A stretch of DNA of 64,000 nt, from contig NZ_BMHE01000003.1 in NCBI RefSeq assembly GCF_014640555.1, positions 286,295-350,294 on the forward strand, in the 5' to 3' direction. Numbering within the stretch: the first letter of the stretch is position 1; each line of letters opens with the position of its first letter. A program made the translations under genes and the position numbers. This document shows positions 19,018 to 27,118 of this stretch, one piece after another. The notes below the pieces were generated by a model, which saw only the letters and a program-made list of their open reading frames with translations, did no database searches and had not been told where the DNA came from. The DNA comes from Paenibacillus marchantiophytorum (lineage in GTDB: Bacteria > Bacillota > Bacilli > Paenibacillales > NBRC-103111).

Positions 19018-19242
19018 ATGCCGCGTGAATTGGAATTCTGTGCCATGCTATTTCTGATTATTGGTCTAATGTTCTATTTTTTTGTCGATGTGCTGCAAAG
19101 AAACCGGAACAACCTTCTCCTCCAACTTGATCAGCTCGAATCCCAGAATGAACCCGATACTCCTATTGATCGAATAGAATCACCGATTTATCCGATGTAT
19201 ATTGATTGTAGTCTGCCCACTTCTCCGCCGATAGCCTCATAG
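19018..19242 (+). CDS. Small single-pass membrane protein, unknown
   Basis: A 74-residue protein with one hydrophobic helix (residues 8-26, FCAMLFLIIGLMFYFFVDVL) and an acidic, proline-rich tail. The ATG is preceded by ATAGGAGG at ideal spacing, which supports translation. No family is recognised. Its last codons overlap the end of the convergent gene below by 6 nt. Confidence 0.6.
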   Translation: MPRELEFCAMLFLIIGLMFYFFVDVLQRNRNNLLLQLDQLESQNEPDTPIDRIESPIYPMYIDCSLPTSPPIAS

Positions 19243-19509
19243 CCTCATCAGAGCCCTCCGCTCGGCATGCGGCTTACATGTTTGGCATACACCCACAACA
19301 CTCCCATTCTCATCAGAGTAATAGGAAAGTTTAGCTGATTTTTTGCGACAGAAGGAACATGGCTGGTTCCTCAACTTTGTCGCTTTTTTTCTGTGCGCTG
19401 ACATTTGCACGACTCTTTGCGCTCGTGAGGTCGCTTTCTTCTTGACTTGCATCCGGTAAATAAGCGTTGCGACGGCAATCAGGATGACTCCGACTATGAT
19501 CCATCTCAT
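19237..19509 (-). CDS. Small membrane-anchored zinc-ribbon protein, unknown
   Basis: A 90-residue protein with an N-terminal membrane helix (MRWIIVGVILIAVATLIYRM), a basic linker and a zinc ribbon CSFC-x(21)-CQTC. The start is at ATG 19509, 8 nt after AAGGTGG; the longer frame to 19548 runs into a terminator hairpin. It converges on and slightly overlaps the small membrane protein gene on the other strand. The function is unknown. Confidence 0.65.
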   Translation of the reverse strand: MRWIIVGVILIAVATLIYRMQVKKKATSRAQRVVQMSAHRKKATKLRNQPCSFCRKKSAKLSYYSDENGSVVGVCQTCKPHAERRALMRL

Positions 19510-19527
19510 ATGCAGCTTCCACCTTTC

Positions 19528-19561
19528 AAAAAAAGGGATGTGATCCACAAGATCATATCCC
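19528..19561 (-). terminator. Terminator of the O-methyltransferase gene
   Basis: A hairpin GGGATATGATC / GATCACATCCC with a 5-nt loop, followed on the minus strand by TTTTTTT. It is about 40 nt after the O-methyltransferase stop. Confidence 0.85.
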
Positions 19562-19599
19562 TTTATTCTTGTCTTCTTTTTGTATCATACTAAGCTTAA

Positions 19600-20274
19600 C
19601 TAGTAAACAATTCCGATAACAAAACCATCATACCCCTTACTTCCCACCGTTTGAATGGCTGTCGCCGTAATTCTGGATTCTTCGGCTAGCAGCTCGTAAA
19701 ATGATTGAACACCTTTTACCCGAGGGTCCTCTGTACGCCCATTGATGATTTCTCCCTCACGAATGACGTTATCACCAAGAATAACTGTTCCAGCATGTGA
19801 AAATTGCAGAGCCCATTTCAAATAGTGTGGATTATTAGGTTTATCTGCATCAATAAATATAAAATCAAAAGGTTCGACCCCCTCCGCTTCCATCTGAGCC
19901 AATTGTTCCAGGGCATCTCCTACACGAAGTTCTACCTTGTCAGCCACTTTGGCGAGTTTGAGATTTGCCAAGGCGACTTGGGCATGCCGCGGGTCCAGCT
20001 CCAACGTGACGATATGACCATCTGCCGGCAATGCTCTGGCCATCCAAATTGTACTATACCCGCCCAAAGTACCAATCTCCAGAATCCGTTTGGCTCCTTT
20101 CATCTGGACAAGCAAGTTCAAAAACTTGCCTTGCGTGGGTGAAACATCATACGGCGGAAGGCTGGCATTGTGATTCGCCTCCAAAACCTGTTCCAACACG
20201 GTGTCATGTGGGATTAGTTTCTCTGTTACATACTGATCGACCTTATTCCAAGTAATCGCTGCGCTCATATCCAT
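19600..20274 (-). CDS. O-methyltransferase, caffeoyl-CoA-type (YrrM-like)
   Basis: A 224-residue class I SAM-dependent methyltransferase of the metal-dependent O-methyltransferase group. The SAM-binding motif is ILEIGTLGGYSTIWMA, followed by VTLELDPRHAQVA and the metal/catalytic DFIFIDADKPNNPHYLKW. Relatives act on catechols or, as TrmR, on tRNA wobble hydroxyuridine; the substrate here is not known. Its promoter region is shared with a divergent LysR gene, which may control it. The start is most likely ATG 20274 (GGAG 5 nt upstream); GTG 20277 and ATG 20268 are alternatives. Confidence 0.85.
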   Translation of the reverse strand: MDMSAAITWNKVDQYVTEKLIPHDTVLEQVLEANHNASLPPYDVSPTQGKFLNLLVQMKGAKRILEIGTLGGYSTIWMARALPADGHIVTLELDPRHAQVALANLKLAKVADKVELRVGDALEQLAQMEAEGVEPFDFIFIDADKPNNPHYLKWALQFSHAGTVILGDNVIREGEIINGRTEDPRVKGVQSFYELLAEESRITATAIQTVGSKGYDGFVIGIVY

Positions 20275-20392
20275 CACTACTCCTTTTTTTAACTTCTAAG
20301 GATAGTGTATACGCGTTATACTTATAAATATAATATATATTAATTCACGAACCATATATTTAATATATGATTGGTTACAAAGGAGTTATTCC

Positions 20393-21289
20393 ATGAACTT
20401 GCATGCGCTTCGTTTATTCCACATGATTGCAACGACTGGGAGTGTGACTCGATCGTCTGAACGCTTGCTCATCAGTCAACCAGCCATAACCGCGCAAATT
20501 AAAAAATTTGAAAAAGAGTTGGATCTAACCCTCTTTGAGCCTGACGGAAGAGGCATCCGGTTGACCGATGCTGGCGCTGAACTCGCTGTGCTTGCCAAAA
20601 GATTATTTTCTGTAGAACAACAAATTGAACAATTTGTACAGGATTATCGCAATGGAACGAATGGCAGCATTCGTCTGGCAGCCACGTATTTACCCGCTCA
20701 TTACTTGATTCCTACATGGATTGCCAAGTTCAAGCAGCACTATGACCGTGTCGAGATGATAATTACAACGACAAACTCCAGTGATGCTCTTCAACAGCTC
20801 CTCAATGTTGATGTTGATATCGCCATTTATGGCGGACTACCCGAATCTTACCCAGAGACGATTCAAACCGATGAATTATTTCAAGACCAATTGTGGTTTG
20901 TCGTATCTCCGCAGCACCGCTTTGCCAATCAGCATATTTCATTGCGTGATATGATGACAGAACCATTTGTCATGCGGGAAGTAGGCAGTTCAACAAGGGA
21001 ACGCTTGTTATCCTTATGCCGGACCTACAATCTGCCTTCCCCTACAATTTCTTTGCAATTTAATGGTTTGCAGGAAGCAATTCAAGCTGTAATCGCTGGT
21101 TATGGAGCAAACTTTGTATCTTCTCTAGTTGTACGCGAATACGTCGAACGCGGGGAATTAAGTCGTGTTTATGTGGAAGGCATCCAATTAGAAAACACCA
21201 TAGCCATTTGTACGCGAAAAAATGAAACGCTACCGGCTTCTGTCAGAAACTTTATTCAAATGATTCGCCAAAATCCTTGGAGGTGTTAG
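20393..21289 (+). CDS. LysR-family transcriptional regulator
   Basis: A 298-residue LysR protein. The helix-turn-helix is TTGSVTRSSERLLISQPAIT, with AQIKKFEKELDLTLFEPDGR after it; the effector domain includes GYGANFVSSLVVREYVERG. It is divergent from the O-methyltransferase gene; the AT-rich intergenic region (20300-20375) contains repeated ATATATTA/TAATATAT half-sites that could be its operator. It is followed after 3 nt by the HAD nucleotidase gene, so the two form an operon. The RBS is AAAGGAG. Confidence 0.88.
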   Translation: MNLHALRLFHMIATTGSVTRSSERLLISQPAITAQIKKFEKELDLTLFEPDGRGIRLTDAGAELAVLAKRLFSVEQQIEQFVQDYRNGTNGSIRLAATYLPAHYLIPTWIAKFKQHYDRVEMIITTTNSSDALQQLLNVDVDIAIYGGLPESYPETIQTDELFQDQLWFVVSPQHRFANQHISLRDMMTEPFVMREVGSSTRERLLSLCRTYNLPSPTISLQFNGLQEAIQAVIAGYGANFVSSLVVREYVERGELSRVYVEGIQLENTIAICTRKNETLPASVRNFIQMIRQNPWRC

Positions 21290-21292
21290 CTT

Positions 21293-21883
21293 ATGCATAT
21301 TGGCATTGATCTAGATAATACGATTCTCGACGCCACTTCAACTCATTTAAAATACTATAATATAGCCTCCGGGCAATCCTTTACGGACAAAGACGTTAAT
21401 GATTTCTATATCTATCGTCTATATGGTTGGAATCGAGCCGAACGTGATGCCATTTATCATCAATATGGTCACGACATTCACTGGCATTCTCCCCCTTTTC
21501 CAATGGCTGTAGAGATGATCCAACAACTCTTTCAACATCACCAGATCTCGATTATTACAGCGCGCCCAGAGCTTTTCCGCCAGGTTACCCTGGACTGGTT
21601 GAAGCATCATAACGTTAACTATCACCAAATCGCCCTTGTTGAAAACAAACTTGAGCAATGTATTTCCGCCAAGGTTGATGTGCTGATTGATGATGGACCG
21701 CACTATGCGGAAGAGTTTGCCCGATCCAATAAGTCTGTAATCTTATATGAACAACCCTATAATCTATCCGTGCGGCATGATTCGGTTCTACGCGCTTCGA
21801 ATTGGCGTGAAGTTAAGGATCATATCGATAACTTAGCTTTGAAATTAAAACTAACGAATCTGACTCTGTCAGACTCTATGTAA
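21293..21883 (+). CDS. HAD-superfamily 5' nucleotidase-like protein
   Basis: A 196-residue HAD-like phosphatase of the NT5C/YqfW type. Motif I is GIDLDNTILD (nucleophile and acid aspartates, residues 4-13), motif II is SIITARPE, and motif IV is VDVLIDDGPHYAEEF. Relatives dephosphorylate nucleotides or related small molecules. It starts 3 nt after the LysR gene with GGAGG inside that gene's end, so the pair is co-transcribed. The substrate is unknown. Confidence 0.82.
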   Translation: MHIGIDLDNTILDATSTHLKYYNIASGQSFTDKDVNDFYIYRLYGWNRAERDAIYHQYGHDIHWHSPPFPMAVEMIQQLFQHHQISIITARPELFRQVTLDWLKHHNVNYHQIALVENKLEQCISAKVDVLIDDGPHYAEEFARSNKSVILYEQPYNLSVRHDSVLRASNWREVKDHIDNLALKLKLTNLTLSDSM

Positions 21884-21886
21884 ATA

Positions 21887-21904
21887 GGCAGCCGTTAGGC
21901 TGCC
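21887..21904 (+). terminator. Terminator-like hairpin between convergent genes
   Basis: A perfect stem GGCAGCC / GGCTGCC with a 4-nt loop, followed by CTCTT, a weak T-run. It stands between the convergent HAD and Nudix genes. Confidence 0.65.
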
Positions 21905-21913
21905 CTCTTGGTC

Positions 21914-22315
21914 TCAAATGAGTAACTCCATCTCATACAACTTGTCAAAAATAAGCTGGCACACAACGGAAACGCGATCTTTGTCCGCGTAACTTAACCA
22001 TACCAAATCTTCAATTTCCGATGCAGGACTTAGTCCCCCTGCAAATTCTCCGGTATAGCAGGACATCTTCACTGTAACACCTTCTGATTTATCATGCGCT
22101 TGGGCTTCAAATGCCCCAAACAACTTGATAGTTTCCGGTTTTATCTGCACGGTTAGCTCCTCTTGTATTTCTCTTACAAGCGTTTCGCTGTCGGTTTCCC
22201 CTGGGTCTCTTTTGCCACCAGGCAGGTAACACGTGTTTTTCCCTTTGGATCTTGCTGTTAATATGTGACCATTAGCAATGTGTATCCATGCAATTTTATC
22301 TATGACGGTTGGCAT
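21914..22315 (-). CDS. Nudix hydrolase
   Basis: A 133-residue Nudix domain protein. The Nudix box is GKRDPGETDSETLVREIQEE, fitting G-x5-E-x7-RE-x-x-EE. These enzymes cleave nucleoside diphosphates linked to another moiety; the preceding RSKGKNTCYLPGG is typical for MutT-like members. The substrate cannot be told. It is a single gene, convergent with the HAD gene. Confidence 0.9.
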   Translation of the reverse strand: MPTVIDKIAWIHIANGHILTARSKGKNTCYLPGGKRDPGETDSETLVREIQEELTVQIKPETIKLFGAFEAQAHDKSEGVTVKMSCYTGEFAGGLSPASEIEDLVWLSYADKDRVSVVCQLIFDKLYEMELLI

Positions 22316-22393
22316 GTGATCTCCTTCACCTTTTTCAACAAATTATAGCACAGTTAGCTCCGCCAACCTGACAAATCCAGCTCAGCCGCTCCC

Positions 22394-23203
22394 TTACAAA
22401 GGCAAATCTCGCTTCTTAAACAACATGACAGCTAGCCCAAAAGTAATGACTCCAATAATGAAGAGAACCGATAAAGAAACGGTTAAGTCAACATTTCCGT
22501 TAATGATTTCGCCCGGTTTATATAAGGTAAAAATGGAGAAGTACTTCATCCAACTGATTTGCTCACTAATCTTAGCCAGCAAATCCAAACTGAAGAAGCC
22601 AAACGTGATGACACCGGACAAGCTCAGTGCCTTCTTCTCGTCATTAGAAAGGGCTGAGATCAAAAAGCAGATACCCCCAATGGCAAAGAACAATAAGAAA
22701 GCCGCGATATTCATCTCGATAAATTTGGACGTATTGAAGTCAAATTCGCCGCGTAGAAACCAGATATTGGCCAAGAAACCAGCCAAAGTCGTAACCGCCA
22801 TAATTAGAAATAAACCTGTGACCAGAACACTCGCTTGGGTGAACGCTACTTTGCCTCTTGTCGTCGGGGTGGCTAGTAAATAACCCATTGCTCCCTGATC
22901 GATTAATTTAGCCATGAGCTGTGTAGACAGTTGGACACATACAATTGCGAGAATCAGAACCAGAATTAATCCGTAGTACTCCCCCGAAATGAAGGCTTCC
23001 GCACTGCCAAAACCATTCAACCCAAACGCTCTGCCCACGCCTTCGGGCATCGATTGCACCAATTCATCAATGGCTTTGGCGCTTTGGCCAATGCTGGGGT
23101 AGAGCCAAAACATAAGGATGATATAGAAAGCCGAGCCGATGGCGTAATTCATAAATCCCTTCATGTTTACTTTCATCATCTGCTTATATAAGGTGGTATT
23201 CAT
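22394..23203 (-). CDS. ABC-2 type transporter permease
   Basis: A 269-residue membrane protein with six predicted helices. It contains the pattern GAMGYLLATPTTRGKVAFTQ, typical of ABC-2 exporters that lie next to a CcmA-like ATPase. Its start overlaps the ATPase stop by 4 nt (ATGA), so the two proteins are made together. It probably exports a drug or peptide-like compound, or a lipid; the substrate is unknown. A TetR gene upstream likely controls the pair. Confidence 0.88.
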   Translation of the reverse strand: MNTTLYKQMMKVNMKGFMNYAIGSAFYIILMFWLYPSIGQSAKAIDELVQSMPEGVGRAFGLNGFGSAEAFISGEYYGLILVLILAIVCVQLSTQLMAKLIDQGAMGYLLATPTTRGKVAFTQASVLVTGLFLIMAVTTLAGFLANIWFLRGEFDFNTSKFIEMNIAAFLLFFAIGGICFLISALSNDEKKALSLSGVITFGFFSLDLLAKISEQISWMKYFSIFTLYKPGEIINGNVDLTVSLSVLFIIGVITFGLAVMLFKKRDLPL

Positions 23204-24087
23204 TTCAGCATCCCTTTCCGATCGTAATAATTCATAAAGATATCCTCCAGATTTTGCGTGAAAATATCAATATTACGGACGCTATATTTGGCAGTTTCGG
23301 CTGCAAATCTATCGTAATTGCCCTGTACAGCAACGCTGACGCGATTTCCCTCGTGCGATTCGATGAGCAGTCCGGAGTTCACGAACGCTAAGGCATCAGC
23401 TTGATGTTCAAATGTCACTTCAAACAATTTCCGCTGCATGGATTGCAGTTCATGGATATCTTTCAATGCGATGATAACGCCATCCTTAATGATGGCCGCT
23501 CGATCACAGGTCCGCTCGATTTCAGGAAAGCTGTGTGAGGACATCAGAAATGTTTTCCCTCTGCTCTTCTCCTCAAGTACAATCTCAATAAACACTTTCT
23601 GCATAAGTGGATCAAGACCTGAAGTCGGCTCATCCAAAATAAGGACAGCAGGATCGTGCATGAACGCGGCAACAATCCCTACCTTCTGTTTCATTCCCTT
23701 GGACATTTTCCGAATGGGTGTATTTACATCAAATTGCAATCGGTCTATGAGGTGGTTTCGCTTGGACAAGTCCTTCACCCCCTGCATGCTGGCCATAAAA
23801 TCGAGAAATGTTTTCCCTGTCATTCCTTCAATGAAGGAGATTTCACCAGGCAAATAGCCCATATAGGCTTGCACCTTGCCTTGCTGCTTCCATGTATCAA
23901 GTCCGTTCACCGTCACGAAGCCCTTGTCTGGTTTCATGAAACCCATAATGTGCCGAATCGTCGTCGATTTCCCTGCGCCATTAGGCCCCAGAAAACCGAA
24001 AACCTCACCTTTCTTTACTTCAAATGAGACATCGAAAATACCTTTCCCATTCGAAAATGTCTTTGTCACATGCTGAACGGTTAACAT
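23200..24087 (-). CDS. ABC transporter ATP-binding protein (exporter)
   Basis: A 295-residue ATPase. The Walker A is GPNGAGKSTT, the Q-loop is MGYLPGEISF, the signature is KMSKGMKQKV, and the Walker B is VLILDEPTSGLDP, with a SSHSFPE H-loop. The C-terminal region of about 80 residues is typical of the BcrA/CcmA group that pairs with ABC-2 permeases. It is the first gene of a two-gene operon divergent from a TetR regulator. Confidence 0.92.
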   Translation of the reverse strand: MLTVQHVTKTFSNGKGIFDVSFEVKKGEVFGFLGPNGAGKSTTIRHIMGFMKPDKGFVTVNGLDTWKQQGKVQAYMGYLPGEISFIEGMTGKTFLDFMASMQGVKDLSKRNHLIDRLQFDVNTPIRKMSKGMKQKVGIVAAFMHDPAVLILDEPTSGLDPLMQKVFIEIVLEEKSRGKTFLMSSHSFPEIERTCDRAAIIKDGVIIALKDIHELQSMQRKLFEVTFEHQADALAFVNSGLLIESHEGNRVSVAVQGNYDRFAAETAKYSVRNIDIFTQNLEDIFMNYYDRKGMLK

Positions 24088-24176
24088 ACCTGCACCTCCA
24101 AGTTAAAGAAATGAACTATTATCATTACCATATTTCATATGTTATACTATACCCGAGCAATCGTTTCGTCAATAAT

Positions 24177-24210
24177 TTAATGAAATATATTTATATTTAT
24201 ATTTCATTAA
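24177..24210. promoter_or_regulatory. Palindromic operator for the TetR regulator
   Basis: A perfect inverted repeat with 13-bp arms (TTAATGAAATATA / TATATTTCATTAA) and an 8-nt spacer, lying between the divergent exporter operon and the TetR gene. Its position and symmetry fit a TetR-family binding site controlling both directions. Confidence 0.75.
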
Positions 24211-24245
24211 TTACATATTATGCTATCTAGATAGGATGGTTCATC

Positions 24246-24839
24246 ATGAATGGTTTTGAAAAAAGAGCGCATGCGATTAAAGAAAAAATCATGAAATCCA
24301 CCATGGAATTGCTGCGGACATCAGACCCTAAACGGATTCGGATCTCGGATATTTCCAAAAAGGCAAACGTTTCGCAAGTCACCATTTACAATTATTTTGG
24401 AAGCAAAGAAGCTCTGGTCCGCGAAGTTTTCGTCAACTTCGTGGACAGAGCTATTCAAGAATTTGAAGCCTATATGAATGCCGGGCACACCTTAAAGGAG
24501 AAAATTGCCCATATTATTTTACTGGAGAAAGAATCTTATAAGGATTTCCCGTCAGCTCTTATGAAAGAGTTATTGATCAACGATGACGAGCTTGCGCGAT
24601 ATATTGAACTGCAATACAAGGAGAAGACGATCCCTTTAACCGTTCGCATCATTCAGGAAGGCAAAGACAGCGGCGAAATTTCCGAGGAAGTATCCATCGA
24701 GACCGTGCTGTCATTCATCCAATTGTACATGAACCAGTATGATAAATTACTGGAAATGGCACAGCAAAGCGGCGACATCGAGAAATTCCTTGAAGGCATG
24801 GTTCATATGTTCTTCTATGGCATTTGCGGGAAACCCTAA
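24246..24839 (+). CDS. TetR-family transcriptional regulator
   Basis: A 197-residue TetR protein. The DNA-binding region is RIRISDISKKANVSQVTIYN followed by YFGSKEALVREVF (residues 30-62); the remainder is a helical ligand-binding domain. It is divergent from the ABC exporter genes with a strong palindrome between them, so it most likely represses the exporter until the exported compound binds. The RBS is AGGATGG. Confidence 0.9.
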   Translation: MNGFEKRAHAIKEKIMKSTMELLRTSDPKRIRISDISKKANVSQVTIYNYFGSKEALVREVFVNFVDRAIQEFEAYMNAGHTLKEKIAHIILLEKESYKDFPSALMKELLINDDELARYIELQYKEKTIPLTVRIIQEGKDSGEISEEVSIETVLSFIQLYMNQYDKLLEMAQQSGDIEKFLEGMVHMFFYGICGKP

Positions 24840-24894
24840 ACGATTGCTAACAACCTGCTAAATCCATTCTCTATCTTCAGAAATGAGTACGGAA

Positions 24895-25218
24895 TCAAGC
24901 AAGTTTTCTGCGATAATTCGTTTTCGCCGTTATAGCAACCTCATTACCAGGTTGACAAAAGATTTGCATCTCCTTATTCAAGGTCGCCATGGCCGCTTCA
25001 TCCCAGTGATCCCCATGCAAATGTGTAACAAGGATAGCATCAGGAGCACTTATTTCAGCGATCGAAACAGGCAGTTCCACGAGTGGATTCCTTCTTTCAT
25101 TTGCTGTATGGATGATGGGGGGATTACTCCCTTGCGGACTGAACATGGGATCAATCAGAAAAGTGAAATCCGCGTATTGCACCCTAAGCGTAGCATGTCG
25201 AATGAGTTGAAGTTTCAT
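24895..25218 (-). pseudogene. Truncated MBL-fold hydrolase
   Basis: The 107-codon frame matches only the first part of an MBL-fold hydrolase: LIRHATLRVQYADFTFLIDP, then LVTHLHGDHWDEAA (the metal-binding HxHxDH) and IFCQPGNE. Family members are about 240-260 residues, so the other metal ligands and the second half of the fold are missing. The sequence after the stop does not continue the protein in any frame. It is most likely a deletion remnant. Confidence 0.7.
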
Positions 25219-25458
25219 GTTTATCTACCTCTTATCTTTCTTCCTATGTTATGTTTAAGAGTATAGCTCAGTTGGAAAAAGCCTTATATAGGATGGTGAA
25301 ATGAAAATACGGATTTTCATTTCATTTTGAAAGGAGTTACGTGTTTTGGGGAGTTTCTGTTATGGATGAGGTTGTTCTGCAAATCTTGCAGCACGGGACA
25401 AGCGGTCGGAGCGCGCTATAATGAATTTTCATTTTCAAACTCCATTCAGACTCTAAGA

Positions 25459-25992
25459 TTAACTTTCATAACGTTTTGTAAAAGCAGTATCTAGTGATGT
25501 AAACAACATATCTATTTTATCCTTCGAGCAAATATTGAGAACTGCTAATGTATAATAATAATGTTTGGCTGCCGTAATCAATTTTAACACTAGTTCAAAT
25601 TCAGGCATTATTTTAGAAGTATAAATTTCGTTTTCACCATAAGCCAATTTTAAAAGAATTTGGTCATTCACAAGTGATTCCATTGTCAAAGTTAATCTAT
25701 TTTGGTGAAAATACCTTGTTCCATAATTTTGTTTAAAAAGTTGATCTAGTATGTCCAATATTATAGACCACTGATCAGAATCATAATTGTCAAAATTCAA
25801 AATATAATCCCCATTATGCTCAATAACTACTGCTGTGTTAAAAACCCTCATTCTAACTTTTCCAAGTTGAACCCGCTTGCTTATCAGTAGTTTGTTTCTA
25901 CGTTTATCATTTGAATGTGCTTCGCTCCTTTGATATGCGAAAGTAAGGATGTTTGAACTTTCTCGGCAACCTGCCAAAGAAAGTTCAAACAT
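25459..25992 (-). CDS. Hypothetical protein, AT-rich
   Basis: A frame of up to 177 residues with no recognised family. It looks like a soluble protein with alternating hydrophobic and charged residues, including DYILNFDNYDSDQWSIILDI and LVLKLITAAKHYYYTLAVLN. It is richer in A and T than its neighbours, which may point to recent acquisition. The start is uncertain; an internal ATG at residue 48 (MRVFNTAVVIEHNG, about 25851) is possible because the upstream part looks less protein-like. It lies between a truncated gene and a repeat copy. Confidence 0.4.
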   Translation of the reverse strand: MFELSLAGCRESSNILTFAYQRSEAHSNDKRRNKLLISKRVQLGKVRMRVFNTAVVIEHNGDYILNFDNYDSDQWSIILDILDQLFKQNYGTRYFHQNRLTLTMESLVNDQILLKLAYGENEIYTSKIMPEFELVLKLITAAKHYYYTLAVLNICSKDKIDMLFTSLDTAFTKRYES

Positions 25993-26543
25993 TTCAAATC
26001 AGTTTACTTCAGCATTAATGTCTAGGTATAAGAAATTATTTCTGTTTTTGGAATAAAAGTAACAGAGGAAGGCATTCTTAAAGTCAGCAACGCTAAGAAA
26101 AGTGGGTTTGCCACCCTGAGGGATGAGCATCTTCATAACGGTTTTCAGGAATATAGCGGATACTAGTTTCCTTTGGGCTTTGCAATAACAGAGAGCGTCG
26201 TGTGAAAAGGAACTATGATCCGCTAAATGGCGGGAACTGGGGTAAACGTAGCCTGAAAGGGAACTGAGATCCGCTATGTAAGCGGAACCTGCTGATTCCA
26301 ACCGGGAAATCGTGCAATAGCGGATCGTAGTTCCCTCTGGCGCGGAATATGGCGGTTTTCGGAATTATAGCGGACTGTAGTTCCCTCTGGATCCCTATCA
26401 TGACACATTTTCCTACAATCGCGGCTTGACGTTCCCATATCTCCGCGCGATTACAAAGCTAGAGGATCTCATTCTGCCAAATAGCTTGTTTATACCTCCA
26501 AACCAGCACCAATTCGAACAAATAAGTACGTTCACAGCTACCT

Positions 26544-26718
26544 AACATGTCGATGGTTGACTTGAGATACGTTCTCAGACAAGACACGGCTCCACTCTTC
26601 CGTTTCCCCGCATGAACACGTCGTGCAGAAACGTCCCTTGCACTGAAAAGGGCACCACTTTAAGATCGTGGCACCCTTCACATGCGAGCAGCTTTAACCC
26701 TTTTTTCGGGTCTCCACA
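26544..26718 (-). pseudogene. IS91-type transposase fragment (zinc-binding N-terminus)
   Basis: In two frames the minus strand reads LLACEGCHDLK, then CKGRFCTTCSCGETEEWSRV and VNHRHV. These are the cysteine cluster and the W / H-RHV element of the N-terminal zinc-binding domain of IS91-family (HUH, rolling-circle) transposases. A one-base frameshift separates the two parts, and the protein is cut right after the HRHV motif. No catalytic HUH or tyrosine motif remains, so it is inactive. Confidence 0.7.
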
Positions 26719-26736
26719 ATCTCGAAATTTTCAGAT

Positions 26737-26868
26737 TTCTTTCAGCACTACGGGACGTATCTTTTTGCCATGCTTGCTTTTATTGGCTTCCTAGTAGCGA
26801 TTCTCATCAAAGAAAAATTCAGTGTAGGATGTCCTGTTTCATATTCTACATGTACCAAAAAACTAAAA
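26737..26868 (+). pseudogene. Membrane transporter C-terminus fragment (MFS-like)
   Basis: A plus-strand frame reads FQHYGTYLFAMLAFIGFLVA followed by ILIKEKF, a last membrane helix with a basic cytoplasmic end, like the C-terminus of an MFS transporter. It lies in about 150 bp that interrupts the transposase remnant of copy B and is absent from copy C. Only this small piece is present. Confidence 0.35.
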
Positions 26869-27118
26869 AGGGAGAATGCCTTAAATCCACTAAAAAAACT
26901 TATTCTTTCTTATTCTAAATAAGGGGTAAGCTTCGCTCACCCCAAAACATATAAATTCTTATATTCCAAAAAAGCCCGGTTAGCCAGGCACTCTCAATTA
27001 TTCAAGGATTGGTCAAACGAAGATTGTCAAAAGTTCGGCGAACTGCTCGCGCGCTTAAATCAGACGTTCATAGAGTGAGTGAACACTTCTCACCCACTCC
27101 GTGAATATTGGACTCTTG

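Larger units (their letters stand above)
26096..26905 (+). repeat. Dispersed inverted-motif repeat, copy B, with transposase remnant
   Basis: The left part (26096-26420) aligns with copies A and C and has the same alternating motifs; the arms near 26256 (GGAACTGAGATCCGCTAT) and 26317 (ATAGCGGATCGTAGTTCCCT) can pair. The middle (26420-26500) is shared with copy C: GCGGCTTGACGTTCCC and AGAGGATCTCATTCTGCC. The right part holds a broken transposase on the minus strand, itself split by about 150 bp of unrelated sequence. Minus-strand ORFs in the left half are translations of the repeat, not genes. Confidence 0.85.
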
